NCBI RefSeq assembly: GCF_032854445.1
Contig: NW_027018065.1
Location: 1 to 64,000 of the forward strand
Source of the DNA: Liolophura sinensis
Taxonomy: Eukaryota; Mollusca; Polyplacophora; Chitonida; Chitonidae
Length of the DNA: 64,000 bases
Reading direction: 5' to 3'
A program made the position numbers and the translations under genes. Position 1 is the stretch's first letter. Each line of letters starts with the position of its first letter. The notes beneath the pieces were generated by a model. It worked only from the letters and a program-made list of their open reading frames with translations. It had not been told where the DNA came from and did not search any database. Positions 36,558-49,390 of this stretch are shown here, in pieces.

Positions 36558-39302
36558 CCAAAAGATGCGGAATTGGGCCAGGTATCGGCAGCTGTTGAAA
36601 AATTGCAAATTTCCCTGGTTTCCATGGAGTAAGAGCCGTTGCTGTGCACGTGATTATGACATAAATGATCATTCAATTGTCGCTACAGGCAAAAGTATTG
36701 GTCGGAGAGCAACGCGGTTTGCACCATTCGATTTCTCGTCACAAAATACGTCGGATAAGCCTCTTACCAGCAGCACTGGAACAGTTTTCGCACTTTTGCA
36801 TTTTTGCCTGGTCTTTTTGTTAATTGAAATCGGCTACACTGTACTCTGTACAATCGCGACTGGTCATTACTATATTCAACTTTTGACTATAAGTTATGTG
36901 CCCTTCGGTAGCCCAGAAGACGTCAAATCTTTGGGCTAAGCCCATTTAACTCACCCAGCAATTGCCTTACTTCTAAGTCCAAGACAATCTCAATGTCTTT
37001 ATCTACGTGTAGAAAAACCACACCATTTGTACGTGAAAAACACAAGGTACTTGATACAGTCTGCTGTAAAAAGTATAACTAAACACTGGCCCACATTTAT
37101 AAGGTGCCAAAAGATGCGGAATTGGGCCAGGCATCGGCAGCTGTTAAAAAATTGCAAATATCCCTGGTTTCCATGGAGTAAGAGCCGTTGCTGGGCACGT
37201 GATTATGACATCAATATTCATTGATTTGTCGCTACAGCCAAAAGTATTGGTCGGAGAGCAACGCGGTTTGCACCATTCGATTTCTCGTCACAAAATACGT
37301 CGGATTAGCCTCTTATCAGCAGCACTGGAACAGTTTTTCCACTTTTGCATTTTTGCCTGGTCTTTTTGTTAATTGAAATCGGCTACACTGTACTATGTAC
37401 AATCGTGAGTGGTCATTACTATATTTAACTTTTGACTATAAGTTATGTGCCCTTCGGTAGCCCAGAAGACGTCAAATCTTTGGGCTAAGCCCATTTAACT
37501 CACCCAGCAATTGTCTTACTTCTAAGTCCAAGACAATCTCAATGTCTTTATCTACGTGTAGAAAAACCACACCATTTGTACGTGAGAAACACAAGGTACT
37601 TGATACAGTCTGCTGTAAAAAGTACAACTGAACACTGACCCACTTCAGTAAGGTGCCAAAAGATGCGGAATTGAGCCAGGCATCGGCAGCTGTTGAAAAA
37701 TTGCAAATTTCCCTGGTTTCCATGGAGTAAGAGCCGTTGCTGGGCACGTGATTATGACATAAATGACCATTGAATTGTCACTACAGCCAAAAGTATTGGT
37801 CGGAGAGCAACGCGGTTTGCACCATTCGATTTCTCGTCACAAAATACGTCGGATTAGCCTCTTACCAGCAGCACTGGAACAGTTTTCGCACTTTTGTATT
37901 TCTGCCTGGTCTTTTTGTTAATTGAAATCGGCTACACTGTACTCTGTACAATCGCGACTGGTCATTACTATATTCAACTTTTGACTATAAGTTATGTGCC
38001 CTTCGGTAGCCCAGAAGACCTGAAATCTTTGGGCCAAGCCCATTTAACTCACCCAGCAATTGTCTTACTTCTAAGTCCAAGACAATCTCAATGTCTTTAT
38101 CTACGTGTAGAAAAACCACACCATTTGTACGTGAGAAACACAAGGTACTTGATACAGTCTGCTGTAAAAAGTACAACTGACCACAGACCCACATGAATAA
38201 GGTGCCAAAAGATGCGGAATTGAGCCAGGCATCGGCAGCTGTTGAAAAATTGCAAATTTCCCTGGTTTCCATGGAGTAAGAGCCGTTGCTGTGCACGTGA
38301 TTATGACATAAATGATCATTCAATTGTCGCTACAGGCAAAAGTATTGGTCGGAGAGCAACGCGGTTTGCACCATTCGATTTCTCGTCACAAAATACGTCG
38401 GATTAGCTTCTTACCAGCAGCACTGGAACAATTTTTCCAATTTTGCGTTTTTGCCTGGTCTTTTTGTTAATTGAAATCGGCTACACTGTACTCTGTACAA
38501 TCGCGACTGGTCATTACTATATTCAACTTTTGACTATAAGTTATGTGCCCTTCGGTAGCCCAGAAGACCTGAAATCTTTGGGCTAAGCCCATTTAACTCA
38601 CCCAGCAATTGCCTTACTTCTAAGTGCAAGACAATCTCAATGTCTTTATCTACGTGTAGAAAAACCACACCATTTGTACGTGAGAAACACAAGGTACTTG
38701 ATACAGTCTGCTGTAAAAAGTACAACTGAACACTGACCAACTTCAGTAAGGTGCCAAAAGATGCGGAATTGAGCCAGGTATCGGCAGCTGTTGAAAAATT
38801 GCAAATTTCCCTGGTTTCCATGGAGTAAGAGCCGTTGCTGGGCACGTGATTATGATATAAATGATCATTCAATTGTCACTACAGCCTAAAGTATTGATCG
38901 GAGAGCAACGCGGTTTGCACCATTCGATTTCTCGTCACAAAATACGTCGGATTAGCCTCTTACCAGCAGCACTGGAACAGTTTTTCCACTTTTGCATTTT
39001 TGCCTGGTCTTTTTGTTAATTGAAATCGGCTACACTGTACTCTGTACAATCGCGACTGGTCATTACTATTTTCAACTTTTGACTATAAGTTATGTGCCCT
39101 TCGGTAGCCCAGAAGACGTCAAATCTTTGGGCTAAGCCCATTTAACTCACCCAGCAATTGTCTTACTTCTAAGTGCAAGACAATCTCAATGTCTTTATCT
39201 ACGTGTAGAAAAACCACACCATTTGTACGTGAGAAACACAAGGTACTTGATACAGTCTGCTGTAAAAAGTACAACTGAACACTGACCCACTTCAGTAAGG
39301 TG
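36558..39302 (+). repeat. Monomers 67-71
   Basis: Starts: 36558, 37107, 37656, 38205, 38754. Tails: H, A, B, F, A. Monomer 68 has the alternative dyad (37210-37225), tgtactatgtaca and aatcgtgagtgg. Monomer 69 has gaccattgaattg (about 37766) and cttttgtatttctgcc (about 37893). Monomer 70 has gctgtgcacg, acaatttttccaattttgcg (about 38428) and tail F. Monomers 69-70 have relatives at 91-92 and 95-96. Confidence 0.85.
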
Positions 39303-39957
39303 CCAAAAGATGCGGAATTGAGCCAGGCATCGGCAGCTGTTGAAAAATTGCAAATTTCCCTGGTTTCCATGGAGTAAGAGCCGTTGCTGGGCACGTGATT
39401 ATGATATAAATGATCATTCAATTGTCACTACAGCCAAAAGTATTGGTCGGAGAGCAAGGCGGTTTGCACCATTCGATTTCTCGTCACAAAATACGTCGGA
39501 TTAGCCTCTTACCAGCAGCACTGGAACAGTTTTCGCACTTTTGCATTTTTGCCTGGTCTTTTTGTTAATTAAAATCGGCTACACTGTACTCTGTACAATC
39601 GCGACTGGTCATTACTATATTCAACTTTTGAGTATAGGTTATGTGCCCTTCGGTAGCCCAGAAGACGTCAAATCTTTGGGCTAAGCCCATTTAACTCACC
39701 CAGCAATTGTCTTACTTCTAAGTTATTCAACTTTTGACTATAAGTTATGTGCCCTTCGGTAGCCCAGAAGACCTGAAATCTTTGGGCTAAGCCCATTTAA
39801 CTCACCCAGCAATTGCCTTACTTCTAAGTGCAAGACAATCTCAATGTCTTTATCTACGTGTAGAAAAACCACACCATTTGTACGTGAGAAACACAAGGTA
39901 CTTGATACAGTCTGCTGTAAAAAGTACAACTGAACACTGACCAACTTCAGTAAGGTG
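39303..39957 (+). repeat. Long monomer 72 (655 bp), 106-bp duplication without the 7-bp loss
   Basis: First copy 39618-39723, second 39724-39829, offset exactly 106 bp, same aagt|tattcaa junction. Unlike the other four, the second copy keeps cttacttctaagtgcaagac. From there on it follows monomer 70 (gtgagaaac, tail F, then ccaggtatcggc and atgatataaatg in the next monomer), so it looks like a mosaic of a long monomer and a monomer-70 type. Its first part carries gagcaaggcgg (39453), shared only with monomer 89. Confidence 0.92.
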
Positions 39958-41603
39958 CCAAAAGATGCGGAATTGAGCCAGGTATCGGCAGCTGTTGAAA
40001 AATTGCAAATTTCCCTGGTTTCCATGGAGTAAGAGCCGTTGCTGGGCACGTGATTATGATATAAATGATCATTCAATTGTCGCTACAGCCAAAAGTATTG
40101 GTCGGAGAGCAACGCGGATTGCACCATTCGATTTCTCGTCACAAAATACGTCGGATTAGCCTCTTACCAGCAGCACTGGAACAGTTTTTCCACTTTTGCA
40201 TTTTTACCTGGTCTTTTTGTTAATTGAAATCGGCTACACTGTACTCTGTACAATCGCGACTGGTCATTACTATATTCAACTTTTGACTATAAGTTATGTG
40301 CCCTTCGGTAGCCCAGAAGACCTGAAATCTTTGGGCCAAGCCCATTTAACTCACCCAGCAATTGTCTTACTTCTAAGTCTAAGACAATCTCAATGTCTTT
40401 ATCTACGTGTAGAAAAACCACACCATTTGTACGTGAAAAACACAAGGTACTTGATACAGTCTGCTGTAAAAAGTACAACTGACCACAGACCCACATGAAT
40501 AAGGTGCCAAAAGATGCGGAATTGAGTCAGGCATCGGCAGCTGTTGAAAAATTGCAAATTTCCCTGGTTTCCATGGAGTAAGAGCCGTTGCTGGGCACGT
40601 GATTATGACATAAATGATTATTCAATTGTCGCTGTAGCCAAACGTATTGGTCGGAGAGCAACGCGGATTGCACCATTCGATTTCTCGTCACAAAATACGT
40701 CGGATTAGCCTCTTACCAGCAGCACTGGAACAGTTTTCGCACTTTCGCATTTTTGCCTGGTCTTTTTGTTAATTGAAATCGGCTACACTGTACTCTGTAC
40801 AATCGCGACTGGTCATTAGTATATTAAACTTTTGACTATAAGTTATGTGCCCTTCGGTAGCCCAGAAGATCTGAAATCTTTGGGCTAAGCCCATTTAACT
40901 CACCCAGCAATTGTCTTACTTCTAAGTCCAAGACAATCTCAATGTCTTTATCTACGTGCAGAAAAACCACACCATTTGTACATAAAAAACACAAGGTACT
41001 TGATACAGTCTGCTGTAAAAAGTATAACTAAACACTGGCCCACATTTATAAGGTGCCAAAAGATGCGGAATTGGGCCAGATATCGGCAGCTGTTGAAAAA
41101 TTGCAAATTTCCCTGATTTCCATGGAGTAAGAGCCGTTGCTGTGCACGTGATTATGACATAAATGATCATTCAATTGTCGCTACAGGCAAAAGTATTGGT
41201 CGGAGAGCAACGCGGTTTGCACCATTCGATTTCTCGTCACAAAATACGTCGGATTAGCCTCTTACCAGCAGCACTGGAACAATTTTTCCAATTTTGCGTT
41301 TTTGCCTGGTCTTTTTGTTAATTGAAATCGGCTACACTGTACTCTGTACAATCGCGACTGGTCATTACTATATCAACTTTTGACTATAAGTTATGTGCCC
41401 TTCGGTAGCCCAGAAGACGTCAAATCTTTGGGCTAAGCCCATTTAACTCACCCAGCAATTGCCTTACTTCTAAGTCCAAGACAATCTCAATGTCTTTATC
41501 TACGTGTAGATAAACCACACCATTTGTACGTGATAAACACAAGGTACTTGATACAGTCTGCTGTAAAAAGTACAACTGAACACTGACCCACTTCAGTAAG
41601 GTG
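39958..41603 (+). repeat. Monomers 73-75, copy a of an 8-monomer (4392-bp) register
   Basis: Starts: 39958, 40507, 41056. Tails: B, H, A. From about 40180 it matches 44572-46000 at an offset of 4392 bp. Shared private marks: gtctaagac, gattattcaattgtcgctgtagcc, cactttcgcat, ggtcattagtatattaaac, gatctgaaatc, gccagatatcggc with ccctgatttcc, and acaatttttccaattttgcg. Monomer 74 here has ttgagtcagg and cgtgcagaa; monomer 75 has atatcaac (about 41371), cgtgtagataaacc and gtgataaac. Confidence 0.86.
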
Positions 41604-43801
41604 CCAAAAGATGCGGATTGAGCCAGGCATCGGCAGCTGTTGAAAAATTGCAAATATCCCTGATTTCCATGGAGTAAGAGCCGTTGCTGGGCACGTGATT
41701 ATGACATAAATGATCATTCAATTGTCACTCCAGCCAAAAGTATTGGTCGGAGAGCAACGCGGTTTGCACCATTCAATTTCTCGTCACAAAAATACGTCGG
41801 ATTAGCCTCTTACCAGCAGCACTGGAACAGTTTTCGCACTTTTGCATTTTTGCCTGGTCTTTTTGTTAATTGAAATCGGCTACACTGTACTCTGTACAAT
41901 CGCGACTGGTCATTAGTATATTAAACTTTTGACTATAAGTTATGTGCCCTTCGGTAGCCCAGAAGATCTGAAATCTTTGGGCTAAGCCCATTTAACTCAC
42001 CAGCAATTGTCTTACTTCTAAGTCCAAGACAATCTCAATGTCTTTTATCTACGTGTAGAAAAACCACACCATTTGTACATAAAAAACACAAGGTACTTGA
42101 TACAGTCTGCTGTAAAAAGTACAACTAAACACTGACCCACATTTATAAGGTGCCAAAAGATGTGGAATTGGGCCAGGCATCGGCAGCTGTTAAAAAATTG
42201 CAAATATCCCTGATTTCCATGGAGTAAGAGCCGTTGCTGGGCACGTGATTATGACATAAATGATCATTCAATTGTCGCTACAGCCAAAAGTATTGGTCGG
42301 AGAGCAACGCGGTTTGCACCATTCGATTTCTCGTCACAAAATACGTCGGATTAGCCTCTTACCAGCAGCACTGGAACAGTTTTTCCACTTTTGCATTTTT
42401 GCCTGGTCTTTTTGTTAATTGAAATCGGCTACACTGTACTCTGTACAATCGCGACTGGTCATTACTATATTCAACTTTTGACTATAAGTTATGTGCCCTT
42501 CGGTAGCCCAGAAGACGTCAAATCTTTGGCTAAGCCCATTTAAACTCACCCAGCAATTGCCTTACTTCTAAGTGCAAGACAATCCCAATGTCTTTAACTA
42601 CGTGTAGAAAAACCACACCATTTGTACATGAAAAACACCAGGTACTTGATACAGTCTGCTGTAAAAAGTACAACTGAACACTGACCCACTTCAGTAAGGT
42701 GCCAAAAGATGCGGAATTGAGCCAGGCATCGGCAGCTGTTGAAAAATTGCAAATATCCCTGATTTCCATGGAGTAAGAGCCGTTGCTGGGCACGTGATTA
42801 TGACATAAATGATCATTCAATTGTCACTCCAGCCAAAAGTATTGGTCGGAGAGCAACGCGGTTTGCACCATTCAATTTCTCGTCACAAAATACGTCGGAT
42901 TAGCCTCTTACCAGCAGCACTGGAACAGTTTTCGCACTTTTGCATTTTTGCCTGGTCTTTTTGTTAATTGAAATCGGCTACACTGTACTCTGTACAATCG
43001 CGACTGGTCATTACTATATTCAACTTTTGACTATAAGTTATGTGCCCTTCGGTAGCCCAGAAGACGTCAAATCTTTGGGCCAAGCCCATTTAACTCACCC
43101 AGCAATTGTCTTACTTCTAAGTCCAAGACAATCTCAATGTCTTTATCTACGTGTAGAAAAACCACACCATTTGTGCATAAAAAACACAAGGTACTTGATA
43201 CAGTCTGCTGTAAAAAGTACAACTAAACACTGACCCACATTTATAAGGTGCCAAAAGATGTGGAATTGGGCCAGGCATCGGCAGCTGTTAAAAAATTGCA
43301 AATATCCCTGATTTCCATGGAGTAAGAGCCGTTGCTGGGCACGTGATTATGACATAAATGATCATTCAATTGTCGCTACAGCCAAAAGTATTGGTCGGAG
43401 AGCAACGCGGTTTGCACCATTCGATTTCTCGTCACAAAATACGTCGGATTAGCCTCTTACCAGCAGCACTGGAAACAGTTTTTCCACTTTTGCATTTTTG
43501 CCTGGTCTTTTTGTTAATTGAAATCGGCTACACTGTACTCTGTACAATCGCGACTGGTCATTACTATATTCAACTTTTGACTATAAGTTATGTGCCCTTC
43601 GGTAGCCCAGAAGACGTCAAATCTTTGGGCTAAGCCCATTTAACTCACCCAGCAATTGTCCTTACTTCTAAGTGCAAGACAATCCCAATGTCTTTAACTA
43701 CGTGTAGAAAAACCACACCATTTGTACATGAAAAACACCAGGTACTTGATACAGTCTGCTGTATAAAGTACAACTGAACACTGACTCACTTCAGTAAGGT
43801 G
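41604..43801 (+). repeat. Two-monomer tandem duplication, 41604-42701 and 42702-43801
   Basis: Starts: 41604, 42153, 42702, 43251. Tails: C, A, C, I. Monomers 76/78 share ccctgatttcc, gtcactccagcc and ttcaatttctcg. Monomers 77/79 share gatgtggaattgggcc at the start, aatcccaatg, tctttaactacg and catgaaaaacaccagg. Offset is 1098-1099 bp. The second half of monomer 76 (ttagtatattaaac, gatctgaaatc) matches monomer 74 instead of 78, so the two copies have since been partly overwritten. One-base indels: gcggattgag, cacaaaaatacg, ctcaccagc, gtcttttatc, tttggctaag, tttaaactc, ggaaacag, gtccttac. Confidence 0.86.
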
Positions 43802-44350
43802 CCAAAAGATGCGGAATTGAGCCAGGCATCGGCAGCTGTTGAAAAATTGCAAATTTCCCTGGTTTCCATGGAGTAAGAGCCGTTGCTGGGCACGTGATTA
43901 TGATATAAATGATCATTCAATTGTCGCTACAGCCAAAAGTATTGGTCGGAGAGCAACGCGGATTGCACCATTCGATTTCTCGTCACAAAATACGTCGGAT
44001 TAGCCTCTTACCAGCAGCACTGGAACAGTTTTTCCACTTTTGCATTTTTGCCTGGTCTTTTTGTTAATTGAAATCGCTACACTGTACTCTGTACAATCGC
44101 GACTGGTCATTACTATATTCAACTTTTGACTATAAGTTATGTGCCCTTCGGTAGCCCAGAAGACGTCAAATCTTTGGGCTAAGCCCATTTAACTCACCCA
44201 GCAATTGTCTCACTTTCTAAGTCCAAGACAATCTCAATGTCTTTATCTACGTGTAGAAAAACCACACCATTTGTACATAAAAAACACAAGGTACTTGATA
44301 CAGTCTGCTGTAAAAAGTACAACTAAACACTGACCCACATTTATAAGGTG
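43802..44350 (+). repeat. Monomer 80
   Basis: 549 bp, tail C. It carries atgatataaatg, gcggattgc, a one-base loss in aaatcgctac (about 44074) and an extra t in cactttctaag (about 44212). A close relative is monomer 94 (51589), also following a tail-I, tataaagtac monomer. Confidence 0.85.
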
Positions 44351-47096
44351 CCAAAAGATGCGGAATTGGGCCAGGTATCGGCAGCTGTTGAAAAATTGCA
44401 AATATCCCTGGTTTCCATGGAGTAAGAGCCGTTGCTGGGCACGTGATTATGACATAAATGATCATTCAATTGTCGCTACAGGCAAAAGTATTGGTCGGAG
44501 AGCAACGCGGTTTGCACCACTCGATTTCTCGTCACAAAATACGTCGGATTAGCCTCTTACCAGCAGCACTGGAACAGTTTTTCCACTTTTGCATTTTTAC
44601 CTGGTCTTTTTGTTAATTGAAATCGGCTACACTGTACTCTGTACAATCGCGACTGGTCATTACTATATTCAACTTTTGACTATAAGTTATGTGCCCTTCG
44701 GTAGCCCAGAAGACCTGAAATCTTTGGGCAAGCCCATTTAACTCACCCAGCAATTGTCTTACTTCTAAGTCTAAGACAATCTCAATGTCTTTATCTACGT
44801 GTAGAAAAACCACACCATTTGTACGTGAAAAACACAAGGTACTTGATACAGTCTGCTGTAAAAAGTACAACTGACCACAGACCCACATGAATAAGGTGCC
44901 AAAAGATGCGGAATTGAGCCAGGCATCGGCAGCTGTTGAAAAATTGCAAATTTCCCTGGTTTCCATGGAGTAAGAGCCGTTGCTGGGCACGTGATTGTGA
45001 CATAAATAATTATTCAATTGTCGCTGTAGCCAAACGTATTGGTCGGAGAGCAACGCGGATTGCACCATTCGATTTCTCGTCACAAAATACGTCGGATTAG
45101 CCTCTTACCAGCAGCACTGGAACAGTTTTTGCACTTTCGCATTTTTGCCTGGTCTTTTTGTTAATTAAAATCGGCTACACTGTACTCTGTACAATCGCGA
45201 CTGGTCATTAGTATATTAAACTTTTGACTATAAGTTATGTGCCCCTTCGGTAGCCCAGAAGATCTGAAATCTTTGGGCTAAGCCCATTTAACTCACCCAG
45301 CAATTGTCTTACTTCTAAGTCCAAGACAATCTCAATGTCTTTATCTACGTGTAGAAAAACCACACCATTTGTACATAAAAAACACAAGGTACTTGATACA
45401 GTCTGCTGTAAAAAGTATAACTAAACACTGGCCCACATTTATAAGGTGCCAAAAGATGCGGAATTGGGCCAGATATCGGCAGCTGTTGAAAAATTGCAAA
45501 TTTCCCTGATTTCCATGGAGGTAAGAGCCGTTGCTGTGCACGTGATTATGACATAAATGATCATTCCGTTGTCGCTACAGGCAAAAGTATTGGTCGGAGA
45601 GCAACGCGGTTTGCACCATTCGATTTCTCGTCACAAAATACGTCGGATTAGCCTCTTACCAGCAGCACTGGAACAATTTTTCCAATTTTGCGTTTTTGCC
45701 TGGTCTTTTTGTTAATTGAAAATCGGCTACACTGTACTCTGTACAATCGCGACTGGTCATTACTATATTCAACTTTTGACTATAAGTTATGTGCCCTTCG
45801 GTAGCCCAGAAGACGTCAAATCTTTGGGCTAAGCCCATTTAACTCACCCAGCAATTGTCTTACTTCTAAGTCCAAGACAATCTCAATGTCTTTATCTACG
45901 TGTAGAAAAACCACACCATTTGTACGTGGAAAAACACAAGGTACTTGATACAGTCTGCTGTAAAAAGTACAACTGAACACTGACCCACTTCAGTAAGGTG
46001 CCAAAAGATGCGGAATTGGGCCAGGCATCGGCAGCTGTTAAAAAATTGCAAATATCCCTGGTTTCCATGGAGTAAGAGCCGTTGCTGGGCACGTGATTAT
46101 GACATAAATGATCATTGAATTGTCGCTACAGCCAAAAGTATTGGTCGGAGAGCAACGCGGTTTGCACCATTCAATTTCTCGTCACAAAATACGTCGGATT
46201 AGCCTCTTACCAGCAGCACTGGAACAGTTTTTCCACTTTTGTATTTCTGCCTGGTCTTTTTGTTAATTGAAATCGGCTACACTGTACTCTGTACAATCGC
46301 GACTGGTCATTACTATATTCAACTTTTGACTATAAGTTATGTGCCCTTCGGTAGCCCAGAAGACTTGAAATCTTTGGGCTAAGCCCATTTAACTCACCCA
46401 GCAATTGTCTTACTTCTAAGTCCAAGACAATCTCAATGTCTTTATCTACGTGTAGAAAAACCACACCATTTGTACATAAAAAACACAAGGTACTTGATAC
46501 AGTCTGCTGTAAAAAGTACAACTAAACACTGACCCACATTTATAAGGTGCCAAAAGATGCGGAATTGGGCCAGGCATCGGCAGCTGTTAAAATTGCAAAT
46601 ATCCCTGGTTTCCATGGAGTAAGAGCCGTTGCTGTGCACGTGATTATGACATCAGTGATCATTGAATTGTCGCTACAGCGAAAAGTATTGGTCGGAGAGC
46701 AACGCGGTTTGCATCATTCGATTTCTCGTCACAAAATACGTCGGATTAGCCTCTTAGCAGCAGCACTGGAACAGTTTTTTCACTTTTGCATTTTTGCCTG
46801 GTCTTTTTGTTAATTGAAATCGGCTACACTGTACTCTGTACAATCGCGACTGGTCATTACTATATTCAACTTTTGACTATAAGTTATGTGCCCTTCGGTA
46901 GCCCAGAAGACGTCAAATCTTTGGGCTAAGCCCATTTAACTCACCCAGCAATTGTCTTACTTCTAAGTGCAAGACAATCTCAATGTCTTTATCTACGTGT
47001 AGAAAAACCACACCATTTGTACGTGAAAAACACAAGGTACTTGATACAGTCTGCTGTAAAAAGTACAACTGAACACTGACCCACTTCAGTAAGGTG
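44351..47096 (+). repeat. Monomers 81-85, copy b of the 4392-bp register
   Basis: Starts: 44351, 44899, 45449, 46001, 46550. Tails: B, H, A, C, A. From about 44572 to 46000 it matches monomers 73-75. Monomers 84-85 have a second relative at 102-103 (55983, 56532), with gacttgaaatc, tttgtattt and ttaaaattgc or ttaaaaattgc. Indels: gggcaagcc (44727), gtgccccttcgg (45240), ggaggtaagag (45518), gaaaatcgg (45718), gtggaaaaac (45927). In monomer 82 gctgtagcc removes one minus-frame stop. Confidence 0.86.
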
Positions 47097-48742
47097 CCAA
47101 AAGATGCAGAATTGAGCCAGGCATCGGCAGCTGTTGAAAAATTGCCAATTTCCCTGGTTTCCATGGAGTAAGAGCCGTTGCTGGGCACGTGATTATGACA
47201 TAAATGATCATTCAATTGTCACTACAGCCAAAAGTATTGGTCGGAGAGCAACGCGGTTTGCACCATTCGATTTCTCGTCACAAAATACGTCGGATTCGCC
47301 TCTTTCCAGCAGCACTGGAACAGTTTTTCCAGTTTTGCACTTTTACCTGGTCTTTTTGTTAATTGAAATCGGCTACACTGTACTCTGTACAATCGCGACT
47401 GGTCATTACTATATTCAACTTTTGACTATAAGTTTTGTGCCCTTCGGTAGCCCAGAGGACGTGAAATCTTTGGGCTAAGCCCATTTAACTCACCCGGCAA
47501 TTGTCTTACTTCTCAGTCCAAGACAATCTCAATGTCTTTATCTACGTGTAGAAAAACCACACCATTTGTACATAAAAAACACAAGGTACTTGATACAGTC
47601 TGGTGTAAAAAGTACAACTGACCACAGACCCACATTATAAGGTGCCAAAAGATGCGGAATTGAGCCAGGTATCGGCAGCTGTTGAAAAATTGCCAATTTT
47701 CCTGGTTTTCATGGAGTAAGAGCCGTTGCTGGGCACGTGATTATGACATCAATATTCATTGATTTGTCGCTACAGCCAAAAGTATTAGTCGGAGAGCAAC
47801 GCGGTTTGCACCATTCGATTTCTCGTCACAAAATACGTCGGATTAGCCTCTTACCAGCAGCACTGGAACAGTTTTTCCACTTTTGCATTTTTGCCTGGTC
47901 TTTTTGTTAATTGAAATCGGCTACACTGTACTCTGTACAATCGCAACTGGTCATTACTATATTCAACTTTTGACTATAAGTTATGTGCCCTTCGGTAGCC
48001 CAGAAGACCTGAAATCTTTGGGCCAAGCCCATTTAACTCACCCAGCAATTGTCTTACTTCTAATTCCAAGACAATCTCAATGTCTTTATCTACGTGTAGA
48101 AAAACCACACCATTTGTACGTGAAAAACACAAGGTACTTGATACAGTCTGCTGTAAAAAGTACAACTGACCACAGACCCACATGAATAAGGTGCCAAAAG
48201 ATGCGGAATTGAGCCAGGCATCGGCAGCTGTTGAAAAATTGCAAATTTCCCTGGTTTCCATGGAGTAAGAGCCGTTGCTGGGCACGTGATTATGACAAAA
48301 ATGATCATTCAATTGTCGCTACAGCCAAACGTATTGGTCTGAGAGCAACGCGGTTTGCACCATTCAATTTCTCGTCACAAAATACGTCGGATTAGCCTCT
48401 TACCAGCAGCACTGGAACAGTTTTTCCACTTTTGCATTTTTGCCTGGTCTTTTTGTTAATTGAAATCGGCTACACTGTACTATGTACAATCGCGACTGGT
48501 CATTACTATATTTAACTTTTGACTATAAGTTATGTGCCCTTCGGTAGCCCAGAAGACGTGAAATCTTTGGGCTAAGCCCATTTAACTCACCCAGCAATTG
48601 CCTTACTTCTAAGTGCAAGACAATCTCAATGTCTTTATCTACGTGTAGAAAAACCACACCATTTGTACGTGAGAAACACAAGGTACTTGATACAGTCTGC
48701 TGTAAAAAGTACAACTGAACACTGACCCACTTCAGTAAGGTG
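47097..48742 (+). repeat. Monomers 86-88
   Basis: Starts: 47097, 47645, 48194. Tails: B-like (cccacattataagg, one base short), B, A. Monomer 86 is unusually divergent: gatgcagaattg, cggattcgcctctttcc, tttccagttttgcac, agttttgtgccc, cagaggacgtg, cacccggcaattg, tctcagtcc, gtctggtgtaaaaag. Monomer 87 has the alternative dyad (47748-47763) and aattccaag. Monomer 88 has gacaaaaatg, ggtctgagagc and ttcaatttctcg. Confidence 0.85.
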
Positions 48743-49390
48743 CCAAAAGATGCGGAATTGAGCCAGGCATCGGCAGCTGTTGAAAAATTGCAAATTTCCC
48801 TGGTTTCCATGGAGTAAGAGCCGTTGCTGGGCACGTGATTATGATATAAATGATCATTCAATTGTCACTACAGCCAAAAGTATTGGTCGGAGAGCAAGGC
48901 GGTTTGCACCATTCGATTTCTCGTCACAAAATACGTCGGATTAGCTTCTTACCAGCAGCACTGGAACAGTTTTCGCACTTTTGCATTTTTGCCTGGTCTT
49001 TTTGTTAATTGAAATCGGCTACACTGTACTCTGTACAATCGCGACTGGTCATTACTATATTCAACTTTTGAGTATAAGTTATGTGCCCTTCGGTAGCCCA
49101 GAAGACGTCAAATCTTTGGGCTAAGCCCATTTAACTCACCCAGCAATTGTCTTACTTCTAAGTTATTCAACTTTTGACTATAAGTTATGTGCCCTTCGGT
49201 AGCCCAGAAGACCTGAAATCTTTGGGCTAAGCCCATTTAACTCACCCAGCAATTGTCTTACTCCAAGACAATCTCAATGTCTTTATCTACGTGTAGAAAA
49301 ACCACACCATTTGTACGTGAAAAACACAAGGTACTTGATACAGTCTGCTGTAAAAAGTACAACTAAACACTGACCCACATTTATAAGGTG
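48743..49390 (+). repeat. Long monomer 89 (648 bp) with 106-bp internal duplication
   Basis: First copy 49058-49163, second from 49164, same junction, with the 7-bp loss in the second copy. Length equals 549 + 106 - 7 exactly. It has the normal gtgaaaaacacaagg in place of the A-run of monomers 51, 58 and 66, and shares gagcaaggcgg (48893) with monomer 72. Tail C. It is the cleanest example of the long form. Confidence 0.93.
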
